From NCBI GenBank assembly GCA_007449985.2, contig VIIQ02000555.1, positions 620,001 to 684,000 on the forward strand: DNA of 64,000 nt, in the 5' to 3' direction. The notes beneath the pieces are model-generated. The model ran no database searches. It was given only the letters and a program-made list of their open reading frames with translations, and had not been told where the DNA came from. This DNA is from Desmodesmus armatus. Its lineage: Eukaryota; Chlorophyta; Chlorophyceae; Sphaeropleales; Scenedesmaceae. Both the position numbers and the translations under genes were made by a program. How positions within the stretch are numbered: the first letter of the stretch is position 1; each line of letters starts with the position of its first letter. Below, piece by piece: positions 13,214 through 33,600 of the stretch.

Positions 13214-14304
13214 CTACAAGCGCAGGCCCCAGTTGACAGTGGCAGGGACTGCGTTGGTAGTGAGCAGCAAGCCCGACACAACCACGAACGCTGCAAAGTC
13301 CTGCGACAGTGCTGTTGCCACTGCATTGTAGCCCTTCAGGCTGTCCAACAGCTCACGCAGCCCAGGCACGAGGCTGAACAAGTCCAGACTCCTCAGCCGC
13401 CAGGGCACTTGGAGCTCACCAGCAGCACTAGCGCCAGCTGGCTTTGCAGGCAGTACCGCAGCTGCTGCCAGCACGACTGCCAGGTCTGTTACTGCCAGTA
13501 CGGCCACTGGGGGAAGCCCCACCTGCCACCCGGTCAGCACAGCATACGCGAGCAGCATGGCAGCTAGCAGCCGCAGGAGCTGCGTCTGCTGTACTGAGCG
13601 CGCAAGGACTGGGCCCAGCTTCAGCAGTAGCGGGGGCTGTGTGGGTTGCTGCTGCTGCTGCAGGGCCTGCGGGTCTGCGGGGAGTGCTGCTGCCTCTCCT
13701 GCTGTGGCCGCTGCTGCTGCCGTGCCCAGGAGGGACTGCAGTGCGTCTGCTGCTGTGGATGAGGATGCGTTGCTGATGCCACCTTGGCTCTGCGGTCTGC
13801 TGACAGTTGCTTGTTGTGTTGCTGCAGCGCGCTGCAACATTTCCAACGCCTGCGCATTCACCTGGGGGCTCCCTGCCTGCAGAGCCTGCGCGTGCTGTAG
13901 CTGCCGCTCCATGGCAGCCATAAGGGATTGAAGCTGCTCCTGGCCTGCTGACTGATCCGGTGTAGACTGCTGCTGTGGTTGCTGCTTGCTGCTGCATTGG
14001 ACTGCATCTGCAGGTTGGCTGGGCACTGAAGCAGCCACCGGGGCGCCAATGTCGCATCCTCCAGCGGGCTCTGAAGGACAAAAAGGCAGGTACCAGAGCT
14101 CAGGTGCGCGCATTGACAGCTGGACAGAAAGTGCCACCTCACCAAGCCCAAGATGCACCCAGAACTGCTGTCGTGTGGACTGTGTCGGCAGCACTCACCC
14201 TCCTGCTTGGAGTAGACGCCCGTAATAGCAGTAAGCCGGTCTTTCTGCCTCGCAAGGATCTTCTCTCTCCTCTTGCGAGCCTCAGCAGCACGATCAGAGT
14301 CCAT
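13214..14304 (-). CDS. GET2: GET2/CAMLG-like ER receptor for tail-anchored proteins
   Basis: Two exons, 14304-14199 and 14070-13214, give about 320 residues. The N-terminus is cytosolic-type and carries the charged motif ARKRREKILARQKDRL followed by TAITGVY (about residues 8-30), the pattern by which Get2, CAMLG and the plant GET2 proteins bind the Get3 ATPase. A Gln/Ala-rich linker follows, and the C-terminal third has three hydrophobic segments (LLRLLAAMLLAYAVLTGW; a VAVLAVTDLAVVLAAAAVL stretch; and one near FAAFVVVSGLLLT), matching the three-helix membrane domain of the family. In the known pathway it pairs with Get1 to insert tail-anchored proteins into the ER. The family is highly diverged, so assignment rests on the N-terminal motif plus topology. 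It is head to head with the small ORF/ERV1 unit. Confidence 0.72.
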
Positions 14305-14583
14305 GGCTATGCTCAGCTGCAGGAAAGGCGTAATCTGACGATAAAGTAGCACCAGTATTGCCGGAGGGGGAGGACGGCTTGGGGAGCAAGTCGAAGTGCT
14401 GGTACACAACTGCCAGCACCAACGGTCCTGAGAGAGACAAGCAGGCGGTCGGTCATTCAAAACAAAACTTTGCCGTATTCATGCTTTGGTGCGTCCTTCC
14501 CCCCTCTTGTACCTCCCTTGATCTTCACTAGCTCATGCATGCTAGCAGTAGTGATCTAACACCGCTGCTGCTACGTTGAAGTC
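14305..14583. promoter_or_regulatory. Divergent upstream region, GET2-like / small ORF-ERV1
   Basis: The 279 bases between the two start codons must hold both 5' UTRs and core promoters. I cannot place a TATA box or other element with confidence. Confidence 0.5.
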
Positions 14584-14930
14584 ATGAGCGCGAGTCAGGT
14601 AGGCAGCTGGAGCATCGGAATCGTTGGCACCAGAAGCAGTCACACCCGCCTGGGCACCCTGAGGTTCACTCACAACTCCACTGCTGCTGCTTCTGTCCAT
14701 GCAATGCACTGGTGCCACCCCCACAGGGCATCTTCAACCGTCACGAGGAAATCCGGCTTGCACTGAGGTTTTTCCTTCAGGCCCTGCACAAGCACAAGCA
14801 GGCAGGGTCGGTCCCAGAAAAGCAGCGTGTGCTGTACGACTTTGTGCGCTACAAGGGCTTGCGGCCAGTGGTGGAGCGCCTTGCCACACCACCCATTCAG
14901 CCCAGTCAAGCGACTAAGACCCAACTATAG
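14584..14930 (+). CDS. 72-residue basic protein immediately upstream of ERV1
   Basis: Two exons, 14584-14598 (MSASQ, donor CAG/GTAGGC) and 14727-14930 (acceptor CCCACAG), read MSASQGIFNRHEEIRLALRF and continue through an amphipathic, Lys/Arg-rich body with VLYDFVRYKGLRPVVERL to a TAG stop. The exon 2 sequence looks conserved and helical rather than low-complexity. I do not recognise the family. Its stop lies only five bases (CAGAC) before the ERV1 start codon, so both ORFs almost certainly share one mRNA. It could be a separate small mitochondrial or other protein made from a bicistronic message, or a regulatory upstream ORF. It is in a different frame from ERV1, so it is not simply an N-terminal extension. 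Confidence 0.6.
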
Positions 14931-14935
14931 CAGAC

Positions 14936-15892
14936 ATGTCTGCGCAGCAGCAGCAGCAGCAGCAGGTGGTGCAGGCGCAGCCACGCCCGGTGCAGCTCCA
15001 CCAGCCACAACAGCAGCAGCCCTGGTGGTCAAATCCCTTGCATGGCATAGGGTCAGCACTGCAGGGCATGCAGCACAACCTGCAGCAGCTGGCAAATAAC
15101 CTGCCCAAGCCACCAGGCCAGCAGCAGGACCTGGCGCAACGCGCCCACAGCACACTCAACAGGCCGGTGCCACCGTCACTGACCATGAGCAGCAGCAGCA
15201 GCTCGCTAGCCCCCTCCAAAGGCCATGCTATTCAGCAGGCGACGCCATCGTCAGCACAACAGCCGGCAGCAGCAGGAGGGGCAGCAAGAGGGTGGGGTAA
15301 GCAGCAGCAGGTCCAAGCAGTCACAAAAGAGGAGCTGGGCAGGTCAACTTGGGTGTTTCTGCACACCCTGGCAGCACAGTTCCCTGAGCGCCCCACGCGA
15401 CAGCAGCAGCGGGACGCTCGCCAGCTGGTGGACAGCCTGACACGCATCTACCCCTGTGCTGATTGTGCAAAGCACTTTCAGGAGATCGTCAGGTGCGGCA
15501 GCGTGAATCTTCTGTGCAGTGCTAGAGGGTTGGTGTGGCTGTGGCAGATGCATGGTGGTGTGCAGTCTTCGCTGGCTGGCAGGCGGGGTGAGGTGCAGGC
15601 ACAGCAGATGGCGTGAGCACAGCTGCCGTGTCCTCTGTACCATATGTCCAATTACACTTTGGCAGTAACAGGCTGTGTGCCACCTGCGTCTCCATCCCCC
15701 GTTTGCAGGCGTGATCCACCTGATGTGAGTGACCGTGCAACATTCTCTCAGTGGATGTGCCGGGTGCACAACTGCGTCAACAGGCGGCTGGGCAAGCCCA
15801 CCTTCAACTGTGACCTCGTGGGGGCGCGCTGGGCGCCTCTGGACTGTGATGAGCACAACTCCTGTGACATGACTGTGGGCCGGCCCCGCTGA
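14936..15892 (+). CDS. ERV1: ERV1/ALR FAD-linked sulfhydryl oxidase
   Basis: Two exons, 14936-15492 and 15709-15892, give 246 residues. The first ~130 are Gln/Pro/Ser-rich and lack a family counterpart. The oxidase domain starts near ELGRSTWVFLHTLAAQFP; the active-site pair is YPCADC (Cys174 and Cys177); the FAD-binding segment follows as WMCRVHNCVNRRLGKPTF; and a distal Cys pair in the C-tail (CDEHNSC) corresponds to the C-terminal shuttle cysteines of plant and protist ERV1. In known systems ERV1 reoxidises MIA40 or its substrates in the mitochondrial intermembrane space, passing electrons to cytochrome c. The placement of the shuttle pair after rather than before the FAD domain is the plant/protist type. 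Translation may start at the first Met or at a Met near 15185. Confidence 0.92.
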
Positions 15893-16768
15893 TCCTGACT
15901 TCCCCTGGGGCCTGGACAGCTGCCTGCGAGATGGTGGGCTGTCTTGTGCTGGCGTGCAGGCTGTGTTACACAGCAAACTCACACTGTCGTTACATTGACT
16001 GGTCATCATGACATTTACTTGCTGGGTGCAACTTAGGTGTTACCAGCAGCTGTTGACTCCTGTGGTTGGCTACAGGAGGGTGTTGAGGGCTGTGCATGGG
16101 TTTGTGACTCTGAGGCTTGGCTCTTGAAGGTTTCTGCAATTCTGAATGGAGATTGTCAACAGTGTACCAACGCGTCATAATCAGTCGTCATAAGTCATAC
16201 TCACTATGATCACAGGGAGTGTGCCTGCGGAACGGCAGCATGTTTGAATCACAGCCGGCAATGCGACACAACTTCTCTAGCAGAACTACTGTTGCAATCA
16301 GAACCACATTGATGCCAGACTACTCACCATATCATACAGGCAGCCTGGCTTGGCTGTGACACAAAGACACTTACAGGGCACAGCCAATCTCAAACAATGT
16401 AGCTGCGAACAACAAGAGGAAAAGAGCAACCATTGCTGATGGTACATGTATAGTAAAGAAAGTAACAACCTGCAACAACCGACGACATTGGTGTCCTAGG
16501 ACCAGGGTGTTTGCAAAGCAATATAGCCCAGCCGCCGGCATGGCTGTCCAGTGCTTGCTTGCGAATCTTCTCCACGCCACAAACACTGCCTTCCGCGGTG
16601 TCTGCAATCATAAATTTGCGGCTCCCTGTTTCAGAGCCAGCTGCATTGGTAAATCACGTCATATTTCCTGTGCATCACAAAGTCATGGCAGACCATCAAA
16701 CGATGTACATCTGTGCTGGTGCACACAAACAGCCCTGGCAACACACCCAAGTGCTGTGCCCTTTACAA
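15893..16768. other. Convergent intergenic region ERV1 / OTU
   Basis: It holds the 3' ends of both convergent genes. I see no ORF with splice sites or domains, and no tRNA. A TTACA (antisense TGTAA) at 16371-16375 could serve the OTU transcript. Confidence 0.45.
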
Positions 16769-19357
16769 TCAGCCAAACAACCGGCCCAGCTTTGCACTGC
16801 CCAGGAATTTGTGCTTGCCAGAGGTTGAGTCATCGTCACTGATGCTGCCTTCACTGGCTGAGTCTATGCTGCTGCCATCACAAGCCTTGGGCGCTAGTGA
16901 GTTGTAGTGCACCTGCGGCACAACACAACAGTTGTGCAGGTCTGCTGAGCAACAGCACCAGCAGTTGCCAACCCTTTTGGTTGACTGATCTAGTGAAAGA
17001 TCACCCACACATGCCTCTTGAGAGACTAGTCTGCGGCGCCACGTGATGTGCGATGTGTTGATGCTGCCCCCAACATGTTTGTGTGAGTGCTAGTAGCAGA
17101 CAACAGGCAGCAGATACCCATCCCCCTCACATTCTTCCCTCCAATCCAACCGGTTTGCGCCTCCCTGCTTCTCCTCAAACCACCTTTAGGCTACTTGCCG
17201 CCTGCCTGCCTCACCCACCTCAGCCCAGAAGCTCAGCCACAGCGTGACGCCTTCGTCGCCGACCAGTGGCAAGGTAGGCTGTGGCAGGTCCTGCAGCGCC
17301 TGAGGCACGTCCGCCTGCTCAGGGGCCTGCTGCAGCTGCTGCATGGCCTCCTCCTGAGGGCCCTGTGCCGTGTCATGCTGCTCATGCTTCAGGTTCTCAG
17401 CCTGCTCCTTGACAACCTGCAGGACAAACATGAGACGGTACATCAGTTGTGGGAGAAACTTATTGAAATTTCAACAGCTGCTAGGCTGCTAAGTGGATTG
17501 CATGTACAAGGATTGGTGCCGGGCAAACAACAAAGGGACTCCCTTGAAGTAAAAGTATGAATCTGCTGGATAAGACCACCACACTGTATGGCGCCTATTG
17601 TCGCCAATGGCTGCATGGGCTGCACTGCAGCAACGTCATGACGTACTAGCAGTTCTGAACACTACTGCCAGTATCATTGCTGACCTGGGGGTTTGGGGGC
17701 CGATTGTCATCTACTGTAGGGCTGATGGTTATGACGCAGTTCTCCAGGAAGCTGGTGATGACGTTGATGCCCACATGGAAGGCGTCCGCTGCTGCCTGCA
17801 GGGTGATGTGGTCGCCCCACGTGCTGAGCTTGCTCATGGTCCTGTGTTGCAGCAGCGAGGTTAACAACAGATGCCATGCATTAGTCATCTTCACCACCCT
17901 GAATCCTTGGGAAGTTGCGCATGCGCACCGCAAGTTGCAGGCTGATGTAGATGGCCACAGTTAACTGATTCTGGGGAAGCTGCCAAGTTCAAGTGCTCCC
18001 GGCTAACACTACCTGTTGCTTTGCCACTAGTATGTTGCGCAAGCCAAGCGTGCTTTCTGAACCACGGGCCCTATGGTATGATTGGTCACACGCACCCGAC
18101 ATACTCCTTGTAGTCCTCTGTGACGTAGTCCTTGTAGCGCTCAGGGTAGCAGCACAGCTGGTCCACCACTGCCTGCCGCACCTCAGCATGGCGGGACTCA
18201 CGGAAGTACAGCTGGTCGGCAAGCGCACGGAACTGCGTGGAAATAGAACACGGCCGGCAGTAGTCCTACGGTTGAGGGCAATTTTCTGGCACACACAGAA
18301 TACATGACGATGCATGGCCCGTGTGTGGGACGGCATGTGGGTCCTGTTGCCTGGCGCTTGCACAGATGTGCACCAACAGCTGAGTGGCAGTCATTTGCTT
18401 GAGCCCGGCAGCTGGGCCTTCTGTTCACACTGGATACTGTACCAAAGCTGCCTTGTGATATCCATGGTGTGCCCTTTGCACCAGTACTATCACTGACCGG
18501 CGCTGCATATACAAAGACAATGCTGCCTGACGCGTCGGCATGTGTGCACCCTGCATCATGCCTGCAGATGCCCACACTGACCTGGCAGTTGCCGTCGCCC
18601 TGCACCTGCCTCTCCTGCAGGCCATACATGTCCAGGCGCAGCAGAAGCCTGCTCCTATCCTCATTCACATAGTGAGCATTGGGGGGATAGATCGGGTTCA
18701 TCCTGGGAATCACCTGCCCAGTGCAGAGGCAGCATGCATGCATGAGGATGAGGATATCCTGTGAACACACCAGGAATGAATGGGTCGCTGCAGTCTCGGC
18801 ACAGCCTGCCTGTGACCCAGTTTGGACAAGCATGCGCACCCCGATGGTTTATGTATGCCTGCTGCACCATGCAGCAGAACTATTCGCTGGGCAATTGCTG
18901 TCAGCATGTGTGTGATATAGAGCTGGGCACGTAGGGAGTTGCTGTGCATGCATATTCCATCCTAGACCTGCCAACCAGCCCTGCACCCTGAGACTGCACA
19001 GGTGCTGACTTAGTACTGCCCCACTGCTGCTACTGCCCAGTAATAGTGCAAGTGAGTCCTCACCCGTGTGGGCTTGAGGTGATGCAGGAGGGAGCGCAGC
19101 TTCTTGGAGCGGCGGCGGGCCTTGCTGCTGGGCTGCCGTTGTAGCAACCTGCTGGCCTCTCGCTCATGCAGCTGCATGGCAAGCTCCTCATCCATACGGG
19201 TGTCTGGGGGTGGGGGTGGTTCAAGCTCCTTGATGCCAGCCAGTGCACAGGCGATGGCATGGTCATCGATGGTGCTAGGCGGGGGATTGGAGGCAGCACT
19301 GTAACTGCCCAAGGAAGCAAGAGTTTGAGAGTAGGTTCTCTCATATGTATCATCCAT
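16769..19357 (-). CDS. OTU-domain cysteine deubiquitinase, plant OTU9-12 type
   Basis: Six exons, 19357-19064, 18713-18582, 18232-18096, 17841-17685, 17416-17219 and 16912-16769, join in phase to 353 residues. The catalytic box is GDGNCQFRALADQLYF (Asp138, Cys141) and spans the exon 2/3 junction; WGDHITLQAAADAF and INVITSF follow in the canonical order; and the His box LSFWAEVHYNSL (His308) spans exons 5 and 6. This is the arrangement of plant OTU9/10/11/12 deubiquitinases. The first 98 residues hold a charged coiled stretch (MDEELAMQLHEREASRLL) and basic KARRRSKK. A Gln/Glu-rich insert of about 50 residues (LKHEQHD onward) separates the core from the His strand, which is longer than usual. 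The tail is Ser/Asp-rich. Linkage preference cannot be read from the sequence. Confidence 0.92.
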
Positions 19358-19871
19358 GAAGAAGTGCGGATTTGAAGAGTGCAGGATTTGCCTCTCTGCA
19401 ATCTGCTAAGGTCAATGCTCTGCCAGAGCAGTGCTGTGTCAGCTAGTGTGGGTGGGTGTGGGGCTGATCAGGCTCCTCTGCAAGTCTTGTGTGAAACAAT
19501 GGTGTCAAGGGCCTAACAAGCTTCAGGAAGTCGGGTTGAAGGTTTGCCAGGGTTGGCCGAGGTTGTGACAGGGTGGCACTGCAGCAGTTACGGACTGAAG
19601 AGTGAGATAGGGCGCGAGGCAAGCGCAGATCAGGTCAGAAGCCAGTGTGTATGACAGCCATCACCATCGCGACCGCAGCTCCTCCGGCAGCATCAGTTGG
19701 CCGCAACTGCACAACAGAGGCGGGGCAAAGTCACCAAAGGGGTCGGCAACTCTCGTATCATGGCAGCCAAATCATAATATGTCAGCTGGTCACCCCAGCC
19801 TGGCAGCCTAGGGGAGTGCCGCAGTGCACTCTTACTGTACAGCCCAACAGCAGTTGCTGATCCACCCTGAA
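19358..19871. promoter_or_regulatory. Divergent upstream region, OTU / USP
   Basis: The 514 bases between the start codons of two deubiquitinase genes contain no other supported gene. Both promoters must lie here. No specific element could be assigned. Confidence 0.5.
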
Positions 19872-29822
<9,951 letters not shown>

Positions 29823-30262
29823 TCATCATCCCTGCCAGCAGCCCGCCCCCTGACGGGTGGGCGTCACCGGTGGTGGGGACCCCAGCAGGAGTAGCAGCAG
29901 CTGAAGGTGGGCCGTTGGTAGGTGGGGGTTTGCTAGGGATAGGCAGTCCTGCACCTGCGGTCCCCCCGGCACCACTGGTGGCCGGCCGTGGCGGCAGGAA
30001 CAGGGCAATCGTAGACGACAGCAGCGACACTAGCACCAGCCACCGTAACACAGCGGTGGAGGAGGGTGACAGCAGCGACGGCAGCAGCAGCAGGCCGCGG
30101 GCGCGGGCTGGCAGCTTGCAGCAGCGGCGGGAGGCAGCAGAGGCGCAGGCAGCGGCGGAGGCTGTGGACAGTTGGGGCCCCCTGCAAAGTGGGACGGCGC
30201 AGCGGGCGCCGCGGGCGAGCGACCAGGATATGGATGCAGACATGGCAGATAGGGATGTGTGA
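29823..30262 (+). other. Possible alternative C-terminal exon of the USP gene
   Basis: An open frame from about 29886 to the TGA at 30260-30262 encodes an acidic, Ser/Asp-rich sequence (AIVDDSSDTSTS, DQDMDADMADRD) that looks like a real C-terminal tail. An intron from 29767 (GTGTGC) to an acceptor at 29885 or 29888 would join it in phase to exon 15 and skip the TAG at 29820. Without that splice it is 3' UTR. Confidence 0.45.
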
Positions 30263-30661
30263 GTGAGTGTGTGTTGACAGATGAAGTCAATACGTCGTGT
30301 TTGTGTGTTCAGTTCCCACATGCGACATACCTTCTGGTTTGTTGGGGTTGTGTTGGGGGGATTCAGCCACAGCATGCGGCCGGCGGCCGTTGGTGATATC
30401 CCATGCACGTGGCTCTGGTGCAGTGATGGATGTTGGGTGTATGTGGTGGTGGTTCAATGTAATCTTAGCTGCACAGGCCCACTGTGACAGGGGGGTGAGT
30501 CACCTGTCATGACTGATCAGATAGGCATAACTACAGCGTACCAACATCAATGCAATGTAGTGACTTTGAAGCTGTATTAGTGTTGGTCTTTTGTTGTACG
30601 CGCCCTGGCGTGATATCAAGCCGTTCTGGCTACCGGTGATCTGTCGGCAGATCAATCCAGC
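30263..30661. other. Short intergenic region, tandem gene spacing
   Basis: It lies between the USP gene and the S28 peptidase, both on the + strand. No coding signal is visible. The first part is T/G-rich like a 3' UTR and the last ~100 bases must be the S28 promoter and leader. Confidence 0.5.
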
Positions 30662-33600
30662 ATGGACAAGATATGGCTATGTCTGCTGCTGTTGGTTGCG
30701 ATACCTGAAATAGTCAAAACCGCTCCCATACCAGACGACTGCGAGGAGAAATGGTTCGAGCAGAGGCTGGACCACTACAGGCAAGTCCCACCACACTCAA
30801 TGGGTGCGCACAGCATGTTGGTGGGTATGAGACACGGCATATTGAGGCCACAACTGGTGTATCTCATGCCATACCAACTCAGATTCACCTCAGAAATTTG
30901 TGATGGCCAGACGTTGACGTGGGTAGGTCGAAATGCGTGTGTGGGGGGACTGGGCCTGTGACAGGTGGCACGGCTATCCTGAGCCGACTTTCAAGCAGCG
31001 ATACTTCGTCTGTGCCAAGCACTGGAAGGACACGCAAGCTGGACAGAAGGGCCCAATTTTCTTCTATGGTGAGAGTGGGATTGTGCTTCCTGCATGTTGC
31101 CCCCCCCCCCCCTGAAGCCCAGACCTTGCCCAAGGCAAACTCTGGAGTGCACCCATGCAATGTCGTACAGCATCATGGTGCGTGTTGCAGTGCACACCAG
31201 ATCTGGAGCTGGGGCCTGCAAGTACTTGTAGGATGCTGCTCCCCAGCTGCACCACTAAGAGGTGGTACCACTAAGAGGTGCCTGTGTGTGCTGCAGCTGG
31301 CAACGAGAGTCCAGTCACTGCTTACATGAAGTCCGCAGGATTGATGTTTGAAAACAGGGAGTCCTTTGGGGCACTGGTGCTGTTCATAGAGGTGAGCGAG
31401 ACACTTGACAGGCACCACTCATTTCAGTGCCATACTTCCCAGCCTGAAGCGCATTTCAGCTTCAAAAACACACATCCTGAAGGTGTTGAGCAGCACAGCA
31501 CAGGCAGAGGGGACGCGCACAAGTGTACAAACACGTTTGTGAAGTGTTCGACGGCAACACGTGTAGCGGCTAGGCAGGCAGCTGTCTCTAGGTCAGCTAC
31601 ATGTCCATCCAGCGGGGCAGCTAGGCAGACAGCTGTCAGCCCCTTGGTACTCCGTGAGGTGTACGACGGGAATATGTGTAGCGGCTAGGCAGGCAGCTTG
31701 TCTGGCGGTGAACAGCAGGACCATGTGCCCTGCTTTCCTGTCAAGCAGCCTGAGATGCGCCTTGCTGCTGCTGGTCGTGCTGCGATGCCTGCATGTGTTG
31801 TTACCGCGCTGTTGCTGCAGCACCGTTACTATGGGGAGACTCAGCCATTCCGGGAGCAAGGTGGGACCGGACGCAGCAGCTGTGTGACACAGCACAGCAC
31901 AGCACAGCATCATCCAGAGCCTGTTACCTGACACTGAGCACCCGAGACAGAACGCAACACTGTCACTGCTGTTCCACAGCATCCTTGCTGCAAGCATGCG
32001 GTGATGCTTGCCCACCCACCTGTCCTTAGTGAGGGCTTTGCTGTCTGATGTGCATTGACACACAGAGTCTGATGTTGGAGCATCAGTAAAGTTGAGTGTT
32101 GCTGCAGGGCCCGACAGTTGGAAGGTTGACCCCAGCTACCTGACTGTGGAGCAAGCCATAGCTGATTACACAGTGAGTAACAACCAGCCTGTGGGCCGTA
32201 CTAGTCTCCTGCTGCCTGAGTGAAGCTTGCACATGACTTTGTGGCACAGATAGACCCCGACACCTCTTGTCGTCTACCAATTCTGCAGCCCTACCACCAA
32301 CATAGTTCCATAATCCATCATTGGCATAATCTCTGCCTGCAATCAGACCTCAAGGTGGCAGGTCTGCTGCTGCTTTGTCAGCTCAATGCGGTGTACCCTC
32401 TGTGTCACCTGCAGACCCTGCTGCGCAATGTGACTGAGGCCCTGGGTGCTTCCAGCAGCCCTGTCATTGCCTTTGGAGGAAGCTACGGCGGCATGCTGGC
32501 AGCATGGATGCGCAGGTGAGCTAGATATCGTGGAGGGAATGGCGGCAAGATTTGGTTGTTGGATTGATGCACTGCTGCCAGGCCTGTTTCAGGCGTTGGG
32601 TAGCCATACGGGTAAATAGAGGTGCAGATGGTTCTGGATGCTGTTCATGTGCCAGCCATGCTGAGAGGCGCTTGCACTTGCACTTGCACTTGCATAGCAC
32701 AGCACATCACATCGCCCACCTCCTCGTAATGCTGTACTCTCCAGCTGACCTGTGTCTCATTGGCCTAGCTGGTCCTCCTCTCACTCCCTAATGCAGCAAG
32801 CAACCCAGTATCATAGCTTGTTTGCCTTGTATCCTCATCACGCAGGCGCTACCCGCACCTCATCGCTGGTGCAGTGGCTGCCTCAGCCCCTGTGGCACAG
32901 TTCCCAGCAGTGCAGGGCTTCAACCCCTCAGCCTTTTGGGAGGTGGTCACCAAGGACGCCACCCCAGCGGCAGGAGCGGCAGCTGACTGCGTGGACAACA
33001 CCCGTGAGGCCTTCAGGGCGCTGTTTGAGGCTGGCGGCAGTGCTGAGGGCCGTAGCATGCTGCAGTCTACCTTCAGGCTGTGTGAGCCCTTGAGCAGTGA
33101 GGAGGACGCCAAGCGGCTTGCATACTGGGCACAGGTCAGCGTTTGTTTTCGTCACACACTAAGACACTCAGTGTGCTGAAGTGCAGGCGGTCGCGCCTGG
33201 GAGTGCGTTCAGCTGGGACTGGCAGCGCATATGTGCAGCAGCCGTGTTGTGCGTCACAAATGGAAGGCTGTACTGTCAGGGTTTTGCAAGGTTCGCAACC
33301 GCACAGAGGGAATGCTGGAGCGCGTGCATGCGTATGCAGGCACACGAAGGCGAGCGTAATGTGTGATTGAGCTCCATTTGCAGTGCGCAATGTCTGACTG
33401 TTTGGCCGCGCTGCCTGCAGGGTTCCTTTGATGCCTTCGCCATGGGCAACTTCCCCTTCCCTACTGACTACATGACGGGGGAAGGCCAGGGGGAGCTGCC
33501 GGCGTGGCCGATGCGTGCCGCCTGTGAATGCATGAGCAGCTCGGCACCCTCATCACCAGGCCACACAGCAGCCACCACCAGCAAGAGCAGCACCAGCCCA

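Noticed and set aside
13428..14081. 217-codon - strand ORF over the GET2-like exon
   Set aside because: It is a second frame of the same exon, Arg/Ala-rich by composition; the 13214-14070 frame has the conserved motif and three membrane segments.
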